From Syntrophaceae bacterium UBA1163 (lineage in GTDB: Bacteria > Desulfobacterota > BSN033 > UBA1163), in assembly GCA_002311635.1 (NCBI GenBank), contig DBZJ01000204.1, positions 1-24,349 of the forward strand: 24,349 bases of DNA, read 5' to 3'. Positions 8,738 to 17,975 of this stretch are shown here, in pieces. A program made the translations under genes and the position numbers. The notes under the pieces are model-generated. The model was not told where the DNA came from, did not search any database, and saw only the letters and a program-made list of their open reading frames with translations. Each line of letters starts with the position of its first letter. Positions within the stretch are counted from its first letter, which is position 1.

Positions 8738-10458
8738 TCTTCCAGCATAACATCGTCATTGTGGGAGCCGGCCTGGCAGGACTTCGGGCAGCGGTGGAGT
8801 GTGTGGGGCAGGCCAACGTGGCTGTGGTCAGCAAGGTTCTTCCCACGCGATCTCACTCCGGAGCGGCCCAGGGAGGGATTACCGCCCCTCTCGGCAATGA
8901 GGAAGAGGACCATTGGGAATGGCATTTCTACGATACCGTCAAGGGCGGCGACTACTTAGGGGATCAGGATGCCATCGAGATCCTGGTCAAGGATTCGCCG
9001 AGGGCCATCTATGAGCTGGAGCACATGGGCGTTCCATTCAGTCGGACCGCCGAGGGAAAAATCGCCCAGCGGAACTTCGGTGGCCATACCCGGGATTATG
9101 GAAAGAAACCCGTAAAGAGAGCATGTTATGCCGCAGACCATACCGGAAGGGTCGTTCTCGACACCCTCTTCGACCAGTGCCTCCGCCATCAGGCAAAATT
9201 CTATCCTGAGCACTACCTGCTTTCGCTGGTCATGGATAAAAGAAGATGCGTGGGAGTGGTGATCTACGATCTGGCTACAGGAGAAATCCATCTTCTTCAG
9301 GCCAAGGCCGTTCTGTTGGCCACCGGAGGGTGCGGAAAGGTATACACGACAACCTCCAATGGCAATGCAACCACCGGGGAAACTTTCAGCTTGGCGTACA
9401 ACCTGGGAATTCCGCTCGAAGATATGGAATTTGTCCAGTTTCATCCCACAGGGCTTTACCCTTTGGGCATTCTGGTCAGCGAAGCGGCAAGAGGCGAGGG
9501 CGGTTTTTTGCGCAACCGATTGGGCGAGCGGTTCATGGAGCGATATGCCCCGACCGTCAAGGATCTGGCGGCGAGAGATGTCGTCTCCAGAGCGATTCTC
9601 ACGGAGATCCGAGAGGGAAGGGGGATTGGCGGAAAGGGCTATGTCCATCTTGACCTCACTCATCTCGGGGAAGAGAAGATTCAGGAGAAACTCTGGGAGA
9701 TTGCTTCCTTTGCCAGAATCTACGCAGGAATTGATCCGGTCTACGACCCGGTTCCGGTGGCGCCCACCTGCCATTATATGATGGGAGGCATCCCCACGGA
9801 CGTCGATGGAAGGGTCCTGGCCGATGAGAATGGTTCGATCGTACCGGGACTGTACGCCGCCGGAGAATGCGCGTGCGTGTCGGTTCATGGGGCAACCCGA
9901 CTCGGCTGCAACTCGCTCCTCGATTTGCTTGTTTTCGGGAGAAGAAGCGGGTTGGTGATGAAAGACAAGATCAAGGATATTGATCATCCGTCCGCCTCGA
10001 AGGACAGCCTGAAATCGGCGGAAGAAAAGATCGCCCGATTATCGAGCCGTCACGGCCGAGAGAAAATCGATCCCCTCAGAAAAGAGATGCGGTCTGTGAT
10101 GATGGATTACGGGTCGGTCTTTCGAAATGAGGAAGGCTTGAAAAGGGGGATAGAGGAGATCCAAAACCTGAAAGGGCGCTACAAAGAGATTGGGGTGATG
10201 AACCAAGGAAAGACCTTCAATTATGAATTGATGGAGGCATTCGAGCTGGGCCATCAGCTTGACCTCTCGGAGGTGATCCTTTTCAGCGCCCTCCATCGAA
10301 GGGAGAGCCGGGGAGCCCACTATCGGGAGGACTTCCCGTCGAGAGCAGATCGATACTTTCTAAAGCATACCCTCGTTTTTCAAACCCCAAAGGGACCTGA
10401 AGCGAGATATAAACCCGTGAAGATCACGCGATTCCAACCCGAGGCGAGGGTGTATTGA
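8734..10458 (+). CDS. sdhA: succinate dehydrogenase/fumarate reductase flavoprotein subunit
   Basis: This is the catalytic subunit of complex II, oxidising succinate or reducing fumarate on the cytoplasmic face. The 574-aa product has the Rossmann FAD motif VGAGLAG (10-16) and [10 protein letters not shown] with H41, equivalent to the His that carries covalent 8-alpha-FAD in membrane-bound enzymes. It also has the substrate segment [20 protein letters not shown] with the catalytic Arg, [12 protein letters not shown], and the capping C-terminal helical domain. It is coupled to citrate synthase by a 4-bp overlap. The iron-sulfur partner follows only after a 340-bp repeat-rich gap, and no membrane anchor is visible. 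SDH and FRD cannot be told apart from this subunit alone. Confidence 0.95.
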   Translation: MIFQHNIVIVGAGLAGLRAAVECVGQANVAVVSKVLPTRSHSGAAQGGITAPLGNEEEDHWEWHFYDTVKGGDYLGDQDAIEILVKDSPRAIYELEHMGVPFSRTAEGKIAQRNFGGHTRDYGKKPVKRACYAADHTGRVVLDTLFDQCLRHQAKFYPEHYLLSLVMDKRRCVGVVIYDLATGEIHLLQAKAVLLATGGCGKVYTTTSNGNATTGETFSLAYNLGIPLEDMEFVQFHPTGLYPLGILVSEAARGEGGFLRNRLGERFMERYAPTVKDLAARDVVSRAILTEIREGRGIGGKGYVHLDLTHLGEEKIQEKLWEIASFARIYAGIDPVYDPVPVAPTCHYMMGGIPTDVDGRVLADENGSIVPGLYAAGECACVSVHGATRLGCNSLLDLLVFGRRSGLVMKDKIKDIDHPSASKDSLKSAEEKIARLSSRHGREKIDPLRKEMRSVMMDYGSVFRNEEGLKRGIEEIQNLKGRYKEIGVMNQGKTFNYELMEAFELGHQLDLSEVILFSALHRRESRGAHYREDFPSRADRYFLKHTLVFQTPKGPEARYKPVKITRFQPEARVY

Positions 10459-10463
10459 GAAAA

Positions 10464-10497
10464 TGCAGATTTGGGATTGCAGATTGCGGATTGAAGA
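10464..10497. repeat. GATTGCGGATT short tandem-like repeat
   Basis: Just after the sdhA stop, variants of GATTGCNGATT occur in tandem. A related inverted form (ATTCCGCAATCCGCAATCC) is present near 21941-21960. The motif is a dispersed non-coding repeat. Confidence 0.5.
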
Positions 10498-10577
10498 GTA
10501 GCGAAACCTGAATTTGTTTATAATGAATGGGACAAATAACCAATGCAGTCATTCAGAGGAATTTCTTTCCTTTATTT

Positions 10578-10689
10578 GTCATTCCGGGCTTGACTAAGCC
10601 TGCCCCGTGCTTGGCACGGGGGAATCCAGTGTTTCTAAGCTGGATTCCCGCCGGAGTTTAACCCGTACTTGATACGGGGAGGGAATGAC
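10578..10689. repeat. GTCATTCC-type palindromic intergenic repeat, copy 2
   Basis: The 112-bp element begins GTCATTCCGG and ends GGGAATGAC, giving complementary termini. It holds the hairpin CCCCGTGCTTGGCACGGGG and two copies of GGAATCC/GGATTCC modules. Its left half matches the right half of the element at 7101-7216 in the opposite orientation. It lies between sdhA and sdhB. Confidence 0.75.
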
Positions 10690-10745
10690 GGCCTCGGAAA
10701 CAACGTAAAGAAGTGATGGATTCACTGCACTAGATATAACAGGTT

Positions 10746-10783
10746 GTCATTGCGAATCCCGCCTCGCGGGATGAAGCAATCTC
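10746..10783. repeat. GTCATTGCGA...GAAGCAATCTC repeat upstream of sdhB
   Basis: The element has the common ends GTCATTGCGA and GAAGCAATCTC around a perfect hairpin ATCCCGC-CTC-GCGGGAT (10756-10772). It ends 15 bp before the sdhB start codon, so any sdhB leader must include it. Confidence 0.65.
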
Positions 10784-10798
10784 GGTGCGGGGTTATAT

Positions 10799-11512
10799 AT
10801 GCTCATCAAATTGAAAATTTTTCGCTTTGATCCGGGCAAGGACGAGAAGCCTTACTACAAGACCTATGAGGTGGAGGCCGATTCGATGGATCGACTTCTT
10901 GATTGCCTCAACCGGATCCGATGGGAGCAAGACCCGACGCTCTCCTACCGATGGTCTTGCGGCCATGGCATCTGTGGATCGGACGGGATGAGGATCAACG
11001 GCATCTGCGGCCTTCCCTGTCAGAAGCTGGCCCGGGACTATAAAGAGGAGGTTCTGATCGAGCCTCTTCCGGTATTTAAGGTGATCAAAGATTTGATCGT
11101 GGATCTCGACCCCTTCTTTGAGAAGTACAATTCGATCAAGCCTTATCTGATCACAAAAGCTCCTCCACCCGACCAGGAAAGAAGTCAGTCGGCGGAGCAG
11201 CAGAACTTTCTTGGGAAAGCTATCCGTTGTATCCTCTGCGCCTGCTGCACGGCAGCCTGCCCCGTCAATCAGAATACGGAGACGGCAGGCTATGTCGGCC
11301 CTGCTGCCCTTGTCCGCTCTTTTCGGTATCTCTTTGATTCAAGAGATGAGGGTTCGGAGGAAAGGATTGCCCTCCTGGACCGCAAGGATGGCGCCTGGGG
11401 CTGCCAGACCCTGTGGAAGTGCACGGAGGTCTGTCCCAAAGAGATTCCCGTTACCAAGGAGATCGGCCAGATCAAGAAACGCATTTACGAAACCAAAGAT
11501 CCAAAAAAGTAG
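10799..11512 (+). CDS. sdhB: succinate dehydrogenase/fumarate reductase iron-sulfur subunit
   Basis: SdhB relays electrons from the SdhA flavin to quinone through three Fe-S clusters. The 237-aa product has an N-terminal ferredoxin-like domain with the [2Fe-2S] segment CGHGICGSDGMRINGICGLPC spaced as in the family (an Asp replaces the third Cys, as in E. coli SdhB). The C-terminal domain carries CILCACCTAACP and CQTLWKCTEVCP for the [4Fe-4S] and [3Fe-4S] clusters. There is no good Shine-Dalgarno before ATG 10799, only GGGG eight bases or so upstream, at the edge of a repeat. An upstream in-frame stop rules out an earlier start. The membrane anchor is not encoded nearby. Confidence 0.94.
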   Translation: MLIKLKIFRFDPGKDEKPYYKTYEVEADSMDRLLDCLNRIRWEQDPTLSYRWSCGHGICGSDGMRINGICGLPCQKLARDYKEEVLIEPLPVFKVIKDLIVDLDPFFEKYNSIKPYLITKAPPPDQERSQSAEQQNFLGKAIRCILCACCTAACPVNQNTETAGYVGPAALVRSFRYLFDSRDEGSEERIALLDRKDGAWGCQTLWKCTEVCPKEIPVTKEIGQIKKRIYETKDPKK

Positions 11513-11680
11513 GATGGAGGAAGTAACCGGTAAGGAGTTGAGCTCTCCCATTGTAAGCGAATATAAAGAGGCCTTCTTATATCCTGTTGCTGGAGCTTGG
11601 CGTGAGGAGGTTGATACGACGATGGTTTTCAACTCAAAGGCCATTGGGGATGGTATTTCATTTAGTGTGGATTGAGGATG

Positions 11681-12247
11681 CTACACCCCAATTATGTTAA
11701 ACAGTACGACGCTTATGAAAGTCAACAGATAGACGGCGAAGAAAACACTCGGCAGAATCCAGGTGAGGTGGCGTGGTTTAGCAGCGCCTATGAATCCGTC
11801 CATCCGGCAGAGACCCTTCACAGGATACTGCAGGAGCTCCTTCTTATCAGGGCTCTCTATATTCCGTATTTTGGGATCAAAAAAGATATCCTCATCAGAA
11901 CAAAAGCTCTCGCCTGATGAATCCATCTTTCGCTCAAGATATCTGGCTTGAAAATAACGAAGCTTCAACTTAAGTTGCAACCTCATCGCGGAGGCAATCC
12001 ATAATATGCAAACGAACATGCCGATAACGAACCAAAACAGGAAGCAATAGGTGCTTACGTAGAAATAGGATGAGCCGAATGGTTTCAGGGTATGAAGAGA
12101 GATACTCGAAGTAAAGAAGATAAAAATATTGACAATGAGATACACCAGTTCAGAACGGACGAGACGGTCCTCCGTGATACCAATCATATTCATTAACAGC
12201 AGGTATTTCTGCACCGTTTGCTCTATTTTCTCATTCGTTTCATCCAT
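11681..12247 (-). CDS. small integral membrane protein with three predicted TM segments
   Basis: I do not recognise a named family. The 188-aa product has hydrophobic segments at about 30-50 (LVYLIVNIFIFFTSS), 58-87 (YVSTYCFLFWFVIGMFVCILW) and 163-187 near the C terminus. Between the second and third is a soluble loop of roughly 75 residues with a basic stretch followed by an acidic one. The N-terminal 28 residues are soluble and helical-looking. GAAGGGGG about seven bases before ATG 12247 supports the start. It is transcribed opposite to sdhB and GH57, so it is its own unit. The layout resembles small helical membrane proteins of the RipA-like type, but that is only an impression. Confidence 0.7.
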   Translation of the reverse strand: MDETNEKIEQTVQKYLLLMNMIGITEDRLVRSELVYLIVNIFIFFTSSISLHTLKPFGSSYFYVSTYCFLFWFVIGMFVCILWIASAMRLQLKLKLRYFQARYLERKMDSSGESFCSDEDIFFDPKIRNIESPDKKELLQYPVKGLCRMDGFIGAAKPRHLTWILPSVFFAVYLLTFISVVLFNIIGV

Positions 12248-12448
12248 AATAACCCCCTTCTTTTGTTATCTGGTGGATCGTTTACAAGAGCCCGGAAAAT
12301 CAGCATACCATAACATCATTGAAGATAATAGAAAAAAATCTTTCTCCCTGGATGGTTTTTCCTCTAATATCTTTTGCCTTTTTTCTGGACCAAAAATTGT
12401 TTTGAAATCCGGGAAGATGTTCTGTAAGATAATAAATTGAGGTTACTC

Positions 12449-15001
12449 GTGGCCGATCCTTCGAAGAAAAAAGACGCCTATATCGCCATCCACGGTCATT
12501 TCTATCAGCCTCCCCGGGAGAACCCGTGGCTTGAAATCATCGAAACAGAAGAGAGCGCCCATCCCTTTCACGATTGGAATGAACGGATCGCCCTGGAGTG
12601 TTATCGGCCGAATGCCTATGCCCGGACCCTTGACGGGGAAGGGAAGATCTTGGATATCGTCAATAACTACTCCTCCATGAGTTTCAATTTTGGTCCGACG
12701 CTCCTCCCCTGGCTGGAGACGACATTTCCTTCTGTCTATCGGAAGATCCTTGAAGCAGACCAGCTCAGCCTGAAGCGGTTCGGCCACGGGAATGCCATTG
12801 CCCAGGTCTATGACCACATCATCCTGCCCCTGGCTAACGACAGGGATAAGGAAACCGAGGTTCTCTGGGGAATGGCCGACTTTGAGAAACGATTCCATCG
12901 AAAGCCTGATGCGATGTGGCTTCCCGAGACGGCCGTCAATTACGCAACCCTTCAGGTGTTGGTCAAACACGGAATAGGCTATCTCATCCTGAGCCCCTTT
13001 CAGGCGTCGAGGGTAAGGCCCTTCGGAGGAAAGCGATGGACGGATGTTTCGCAAGGTCGAATCGACCCTTCCCAACCTTACCGATGTTTTATGCAGGATG
13101 CGTCCGGGAAAAAACTCTTAGACCAGTTCATCGACCTCTTTTTTTATAACGGGATCATCTCGAAGGAGATTGCGTTTGGGGATCTCTTAAATGACGGCAA
13201 TACGTTCTGCAATCGGTTTCTGCAATTCTACCAGGAGTCGGCAGAAAGACCACAACTGATTCACATTGCAACGGACGGTGAAACCTACGGACACCACAAG
13301 AAATTCGGCGATATGGCCCTCGCTTACGCACTCCATCAAGGCTTTCCTTCCCGTGGGGTGGAGATCGTCAATTATGGGGCTTTTCTGAAGCGATTTCCTC
13401 CTGTATATGAGGTGGAGATTGATGAGGGGCCGAAGGGAGAGGGAACCTCCTGGAGTTGCAACCATGGGGTGGGAAGATGGAAAGAAGATTGCGGGGACAG
13501 TACGGGAGGAAGGCCCGGATGGAATCAGAAATGGAGGGGACCTTTAAGGGAAGCCCTTAATCTTCTGAGGGATGAACTCAGCCTGGTCTTTGAGAAAGAA
13601 GGAGAAAAGATATTTCGGGATGTCTGGCAAGCCAGAAACGGCTATATTGAAATCGTCCTTAATCGTTCTCCCCAAAGAATCAAAAGCTTCTTTGAACGGC
13701 ACGGGCTCAAAGGCCTTGACGAAAATGGTAGGATCAAGGGACTTAAGCTCCTGGAGATGCAGAGGCACGCCTTACAGATGTTTGCGAGCTGCGGCTGGTT
13801 CTTTGCAGACCTGTCAGGGCTGGAGACCATCATTATCCTTCAGCGGGCGGCAAGGGCGATCCAGTTGGCAGAAGAGCTGGCAAAGGGAGAGATTGAGAAG
13901 AAATTCCTTGAACATCTATCTGAAGCAGAAAGTAATCTTCCTGAAATGGGGAAGGGCGATCAAGTTTACCAGCGTTTGGTAAGACCGAAACGGGTCACAT
14001 CCGAAAAAGTCGTGAACCATTTTGCCATCACTTCTTTGCTCGATGGCGGGGAGGGAGAGAAAAAAATCTTCTCCTATCGGGTGGAAAAAATTCAGTATGA
14101 AAAGATTCAGAAAGAAGAGAATTTGTTGGTCATAGGCCAGGTAAGGGTGACCTCGGAGATCATCCCGGAGCCAAAAGAATTTCTCTTTGGACTGATTCCA
14201 TCGACGAGCGAGGTTTTTCGCACCTGGGTATCGGAAAAGAAGGAGGGCCTTCATTTCGATGTCCTGAAGCAAAAAGGACACGAGGGATTTGGAAAAGGTA
14301 GGGAGGAGATCGCCAAGGTTCTTACTTCCTTGTTCGGAGATCAGGTCTTCACCATGCGCGATACTTTTAAGGACGAGAGACAGGCCATCTTCCAAAAGCT
14401 GATCCAGAAAGAATTCGAAGAACACTGCCAGATCTACGCTGACCTTTTTGACCGGACGAAACTGGCTGTTGAAGCCTTAGCCAGAGAGGGGCTGGAGATT
14501 CCGTATGAGATTCGTGTGGCGGCGGAAGTCACACTCAGCGATCGTTTGTTTCAAGAAATAAAGGAGCTGAGAAGAGATTTTAAAGGGACGGTCGAAAGAA
14601 GGAAGATTGATGGGATTATCGAAGAGGCAAAGGAGCGCGGGTATCAGCTGAGGAGGGAGAAATCCCTCTCAGCTTTGAATAAGATATTAATGGAGAGGAT
14701 GAATGCCCTTCAGAAAAGCAAGGGTTCTGAACTTTCCCGTCAGTCAGAGGTGGCTGAGGAGGCCATGACACTCCTCGACCTGGCAAAAAAGTGGGGGTTC
14801 GAGATTTCCCTGGCGGAGGCCCAGAATTCAATGGGCGAAATACTGGAAGAATGTGTCGGGGATCTTGAAAAGTGCTGGTGGGAGAACGGGACTCCGAAGC
14901 TATTCTCCCCCAATCTCATCACCCTGGCAGGGAAGTTGGGATTCAATGTGGAGAGATATTCGAAAATAACTGGTCCAAGTAATTTGGCAGGCCAATCGTG
15001 A
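12449..15001 (+). CDS. glycoside hydrolase family 57 protein with DUF3536 domain
   Basis: GH57 enzymes act on alpha-glucans (amylase, branching or related activities). The 850-aa product begins with HGHFYQPPRENPW (15-27), the family region-1 motif. E160 in WLPETAVN is the expected nucleophile and D276 in TDGETYGHH the acid/base. The C-terminal two-thirds is the helical, charged region typical of DUF3536-type GH57 proteins. No signal peptide is seen, so it is cytoplasmic. GTG 12449 is preferred over the in-frame TTG 12437 because GAGG lies six bases upstream of it. The exact substrate is unknown. The last 190 bp are duplicated as decayed fragments at 21483-22048. Confidence 0.88.
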   Translation: MADPSKKKDAYIAIHGHFYQPPRENPWLEIIETEESAHPFHDWNERIALECYRPNAYARTLDGEGKILDIVNNYSSMSFNFGPTLLPWLETTFPSVYRKILEADQLSLKRFGHGNAIAQVYDHIILPLANDRDKETEVLWGMADFEKRFHRKPDAMWLPETAVNYATLQVLVKHGIGYLILSPFQASRVRPFGGKRWTDVSQGRIDPSQPYRCFMQDASGKKLLDQFIDLFFYNGIISKEIAFGDLLNDGNTFCNRFLQFYQESAERPQLIHIATDGETYGHHKKFGDMALAYALHQGFPSRGVEIVNYGAFLKRFPPVYEVEIDEGPKGEGTSWSCNHGVGRWKEDCGDSTGGRPGWNQKWRGPLREALNLLRDELSLVFEKEGEKIFRDVWQARNGYIEIVLNRSPQRIKSFFERHGLKGLDENGRIKGLKLLEMQRHALQMFASCGWFFADLSGLETIIILQRAARAIQLAEELAKGEIEKKFLEHLSEAESNLPEMGKGDQVYQRLVRPKRVTSEKVVNHFAITSLLDGGEGEKKIFSYRVEKIQYEKIQKEENLLVIGQVRVTSEIIPEPKEFLFGLIPSTSEVFRTWVSEKKEGLHFDVLKQKGHEGFGKGREEIAKVLTSLFGDQVFTMRDTFKDERQAIFQKLIQKEFEEHCQIYADLFDRTKLAVEALAREGLEIPYEIRVAAEVTLSDRLFQEIKELRRDFKGTVERRKIDGIIEEAKERGYQLRREKSLSALNKILMERMNALQKSKGSELSRQSEVAEEAMTLLDLAKKWGFEISLAEAQNSMGEILEECVGDLEKCWWENGTPKLFSPNLITLAGKLGFNVERYSKITGPSNLAGQS

Positions 15002-15084
15002 TAAACTGATTTTTTACACCCCTTGGCCTGCTGATTACGAAACCTGGAAAATGATGTTTATTGCATCTGGTGTATTTTACTTAC

Positions 15085-15246
15085 TTATGGCTTCTTAGGG
15101 TCTTTCTCTGTCTTGATTACTTCTTGTTCATAAGGTTCAGACATAAGCCGCTTCCAATCATCAAGTGGTCTCTCACCTTTGCCACTCTCAGGATGCCATT
15201 CCTTAATCCGTCTTGGCTTAGATTTACTGTTTGTCTTAATTGCCAT
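15085..15246 (-). CDS. small basic protein, 53 aa, unknown function
   Basis: The product is highly charged, rich in Lys, Arg and Glu, and has the motif RRIKEWHPESGKGERPLDDW. No domain is recognised. AGGAGG stands nine bases before ATG 15246, a strong signal for such a short frame. Its first 11 bases overlap the end of a 5'-truncated frame (15236-15406), which suggests it was once the second gene of an operon. Confidence 0.5.
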   Translation of the reverse strand: MAIKTNSKSKPRRIKEWHPESGKGERPLDDWKRLMSEPYEQEVIKTEKDPKKP

Positions 15247-15406
15247 TTGTTTTTGCCTCCTTTTGAGGCTTAACATATTTCGTCAGTTTGTACCAGACCC
15301 TATTAGGCCCTACCCCTTTATCGGAGGCCTCCTTTAATCCGGAGAGGATCTTCTCATGGGTTTGCCGATGATTACCGATTGGAATCCGGTATAGCGATAT
15401 GTATTC
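15236..15406 (-). pseudogene. C-terminal remnant of an unknown gene
   Basis: A 56-codon frame, from just after a stop at 15407-15409 to a TAA at 15236-15238, encodes a protein-like tail (YRIPIGNHRQTHEKILSGL... GVGPNRVWYKLTKYVKP). It has no start codon. It overlaps the start of the 53-aa gene by 11 bases, as in a coupled operon. The missing 5' part ends about 20 bp from the 71-bp dispersed repeat, so that repeat may mark a deletion or rearrangement junction. The original function is not recognised. Confidence 0.35.
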
Positions 15407-15424
15407 TCAACTTGATGACTTCAC

Positions 15425-15495
15425 GAAGAAGCAAGCGAAATATCCCTTTGCCAATTTTCAAAAAGGAGCCAATGGGGACAAATAACGGGTACACT
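15425..15495 (+). repeat. 71-bp dispersed repeat, copy 1
   Basis: The shared core is ATATCCCTTTGCCAATTTT, then GAGCC, GGGG and AATAACGGGTACAC. All three copies (15425, 20630, 21373) can be aligned without gaps over 71 bp. Weak similarity to copy 3 continues for about 25 bp past the end. Confidence 0.8.
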
Positions 15496-15685
15496 TGCCT
15501 ATCTGGAATTCGACCGGCGTATATTAACCTTCGCCCTTTGTAAATTCAGCTACAGGTATATAGAAGAGAGCATGTTCGCTTCTATTATGTTATATTGGTT
15601 TTAATTTGGAAATCAAAGTGGGTGAACTTTCGATTAGGTTTTACACGGGGAATACAAAGCCTCTTTCCGAAAGGATTGGAAGTTT

Positions 15686-16882
15686 TTGAAGCGAAGAGAA
15701 TTTCTAAAAGTGATGGCAGGAGTATCAGCGATGGTTGTTTATCCGTGGAAAGGTGTTGCAGGTGCATCCCAGACTCTTCAAGAGGGCAAGTCGCTTGCAT
15801 CCGGCCGGCCAATCCGAGTCCTTCTGGCTGGGGTGGGCCGAGGGGCTTCTGAACAGGTTATGAAGTTGGCGGTTCGAGCCGCAGCCGGAGCAACCACCGA
15901 TTTCTCCTGGCTGTCCAAAGGCGATTCTGTATTCATCAAGCCGGCCCTTAATTCAGGCAATCCCTATCCGGCCACGACGAACCCAATCGCCATCGGAGCT
16001 ATGGTCGAGCTCCTCAAGCAAAAGGGAGCCCGTCGGGTGATTGTAGGAGACATGTCCGGTATCGAGCACGTGAAACTCTCGCCCAAGGGACTTACCGGCA
16101 GTTCCCGCCGTTTGATGGAGGCTTCTGGCATGGCCCGGGCCGTCCAGGCGGCTGGTGGGGAGATCCATTTTTTTGAAGAAGCCGGATGGGACGCCTTTTA
16201 TGAAGATGCTCCAGCTGGCCGCCACTGGAAGCGTGGCCTGATGATGCCTAATATACTTAAAGAGGTAGAGCATATCATTCTCATGCCCCGTTGCGGCCGT
16301 CATGTGCTGGCAGGTAGTACACTAGGCCTGAAGGCTGCGGTGGGTTATTGGCGCACCGACACACGCCTGGAATACCATCGGGACGCATCCACCTTCCAGG
16401 AGAAGACGGCCGAGGGCAATACCGTCGAAACCTTACGCAAGAAGCAGCGGTTGGTGCTTTCCGCAGCAGATAAGATACTCACCACTTTTGGTCCAGATGA
16501 AGGTCACGTCTTCCAGCCGGAGAACGGCCTGGTAATCGCTTCGGAGTCGGTGGTGGCCCACGACATGGTGTCGCTGGCCTGGCTGTTAGAAAACAGGCGC
16601 AACTTTCCCGCATCAGGAAAGGAATGGTTCAAAGATAACAGTCAGTGGGTAGCCAGGATCGCCAATCACTATGTAGTCGGCAAATTGGGTGGATGGGGAC
16701 CGACTCTCGCTTCCGAAAAGCTAACCAAGAACGACATCAATGCCATTTGGGATGATCGGGTTCTCAACCATGCTTACCAGGTCTTCGGTGTCATGCCTAA
16801 GGTGATCCTAGAAGCGGCCAACAACGCCATTCCTGAAGATTTAAAGAAGCGACTAACCGAAACGACCACTCGTTCTGCCTGA
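15686..16882 (+). CDS. Tat-exported DUF362 domain protein
   Basis: The 398-aa product starts with a twin-arginine signal (MKRREFLKVMAGVSAMVV), so it is probably exported folded, possibly with a cofactor. Residues 50-380 match the DUF362 layout: VFIKPALNSGNPYPATTNPIA, then LLKQKGARRVIVGDMSG, then the HVLAGSTLGLKAAVGYWR segment. No cysteine-rich ferredoxin motif is visible, unlike some DUF362 proteins. The start is a TTG at 15686, chosen because it gives a complete Tat signal and has GGAAG just upstream; no better start exists. The gene stands alone with about 200 bp on either side. Function is unknown. Confidence 0.8.
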   Translation: MKRREFLKVMAGVSAMVVYPWKGVAGASQTLQEGKSLASGRPIRVLLAGVGRGASEQVMKLAVRAAAGATTDFSWLSKGDSVFIKPALNSGNPYPATTNPIAIGAMVELLKQKGARRVIVGDMSGIEHVKLSPKGLTGSSRRLMEASGMARAVQAAGGEIHFFEEAGWDAFYEDAPAGRHWKRGLMMPNILKEVEHIILMPRCGRHVLAGSTLGLKAAVGYWRTDTRLEYHRDASTFQEKTAEGNTVETLRKKQRLVLSAADKILTTFGPDEGHVFQPENGLVIASESVVAHDMVSLAWLLENRRNFPASGKEWFKDNSQWVARIANHYVVGKLGGWGPTLASEKLTKNDINAIWDDRVLNHAYQVFGVMPKVILEAANNAIPEDLKKRLTETTTRSA

Positions 16883-17093
16883 CGGCTCCGTATCCTCAAA
16901 TAACTCCATTGCAGAGTAAGGCATATTCATCAAGTTCTTACGTCGGTAAGGCTTCCACCTATAAGTTTTCAACTTTGGATAGCGTTGGGAGTTGACAGTT
17001 ACGATTTGAAATATGCGTAAAAGAGGTAGAGCCGTCTCTGAGTCTGCCTTCGGTCTTTGACAAGTGAATGTGGATCTTTTTTTAGAATCGAGG

Positions 17094-17540
17094 TTAGGAA
17101 AGCGATAGGTTATAGAAAAACCGTGGAGTGGAATTATGCATCGCGGACTTTTTTACACCAGAGGAAACTGCATATACCCTTATGTTGTCGCTTTTGGGAT
17201 CTGCCGGAAAGATGAAAAAGCCTTGTCGCTTAGGATCGTAACCCAAGGTTGACCCGACCAACACTTCGCCATCCATAAAAGTGACTTCCACTTTTTTACC
17301 AGAAGGCTTTTCTCCTTCAGTATACTTCTTCCGCTCATTATACAGGGAGTCCCCGATGAAATCCCGAACTATGAAGATAGCTTTCAGGCCTTTCGTAGAT
17401 ACTTCGATTGCCCCGCCAGAGGGGTTATCAGATGGAACAAGATGAAAACGTTCCGTATTCGGAAAAAAATCTTCAGTAACGCCTTTGATTAACTTACCAT
17501 CGCTAAAATGCACAACGACTTTAATCTTTTCCATCTCCAC
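17094..17540 (-). CDS. two-repeat beta domain protein (DUF6982-like), pilZ partner
   Basis: The 148-aa product contains two copies of a short beta-rich unit. The first (about residues 5-60) has VVVHFSDGKLIKGVTEDFFPNTERFHLVPSD. The second (about 82-138) has VEVTFMDGEVLVGSTLGYDPKRQGFFIFPADP. Such units are often found with PilZ proteins and are annotated DUF6982, a name I give from memory. It starts 11 bp after the pilZ stop, so the two form an operon and probably act in the same c-di-GMP-linked response. GTG 17540 or ATG 17534 could be the start. The molecular function is unknown. Confidence 0.65.
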   Translation of the reverse strand: MEMEKIKVVVHFSDGKLIKGVTEDFFPNTERFHLVPSDNPSGGAIEVSTKGLKAIFIVRDFIGDSLYNERKKYTEGEKPSGKKVEVTFMDGEVLVGSTLGYDPKRQGFFIFPADPKSDNIRVYAVSSGVKKSAMHNSTPRFFYNLSLS

Positions 17541-17551
17541 CTAACTCCCTA

Positions 17552-17968
17552 TTAAGGCTGATAACTTTGACTTGGAGGATTCTTCTCAGATTCAAATCGG
17601 CCACTAATCAGGAGGTTCAGCTTCCAACGATCCTCACCAAATATCTGAATAAACTCTAATCCATACTGGTATCCTTTCCAGTATTGGTTTCCTTTCAAAT
17701 CTTCTTTCGAATAAGGTTCCTGCCACACAATCTCCGCCACCGCTTTGAAGTCAGTCAATCTATACCCCTTTGGAAACAGGACAGTGATACTTAATTCCGT
17801 ACCAACCGGGATGTCTCTGGTGGATTCGATGAGAAAACCTCCCTCACTTGCATTCACAACAATCGCTCCACGTAAACAGGAGTCATTCGCATCCCGATAT
17901 GCTGCGGGCAAATCAATAAAAACCCGAGGATATCTTCTTCTCTCTCTGTTGTTCGATGATCCCTCCAT
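17552..17968 (-). CDS. PilZ domain protein (c-di-GMP receptor)
   Basis: PilZ domains bind cyclic di-GMP and relay it to motility, exopolysaccharide or transcription targets. The 138-aa product is essentially a single PilZ domain. The RRRYPR segment (about residues 10-15) supplies the RxxxR ligand-binding motif, and NASEGG (about 38-43) is the D/NxSxxG motif. The beta-barrel strands follow to about residue 125. Both ligand motifs look intact. AAGGAG lies a few bases before ATG 17968. Downstream is the duplicated-domain partner and upstream a 49-aa ORF. The target pathway cannot be read from this window. Confidence 0.88.
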   Translation of the reverse strand: MEGSSNNRERRRYPRVFIDLPAAYRDANDSCLRGAIVVNASEGGFLIESTRDIPVGTELSITVLFPKGYRLTDFKAVAEIVWQEPYSKEDLKGNQYWKGYQYGLEFIQIFGEDRWKLNLLISGRFESEKNPPSQSYQP

Positions 17969-17975
17969 CGTCTCC

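Noticed and set aside
7101..10783. CRISPR array from recurring repeats
   Set aside because: The repeats are few, of different families and irregularly spaced, with no regular spacers or cas genes.
10967..11032. SdhB [2Fe-2S] site with Asp in place of a Cys as a defect
   Set aside because: The CGSD form is also found in functional SdhB such as that of E. coli.
11514..11675. 53-aa frame starting 1 bp after the sdhB stop (MEEVTGKELSS...)
   Set aside because: It has no clear ribosome-binding site or recognised domain. It could be a small coupled gene but cannot be supported from sequence alone.
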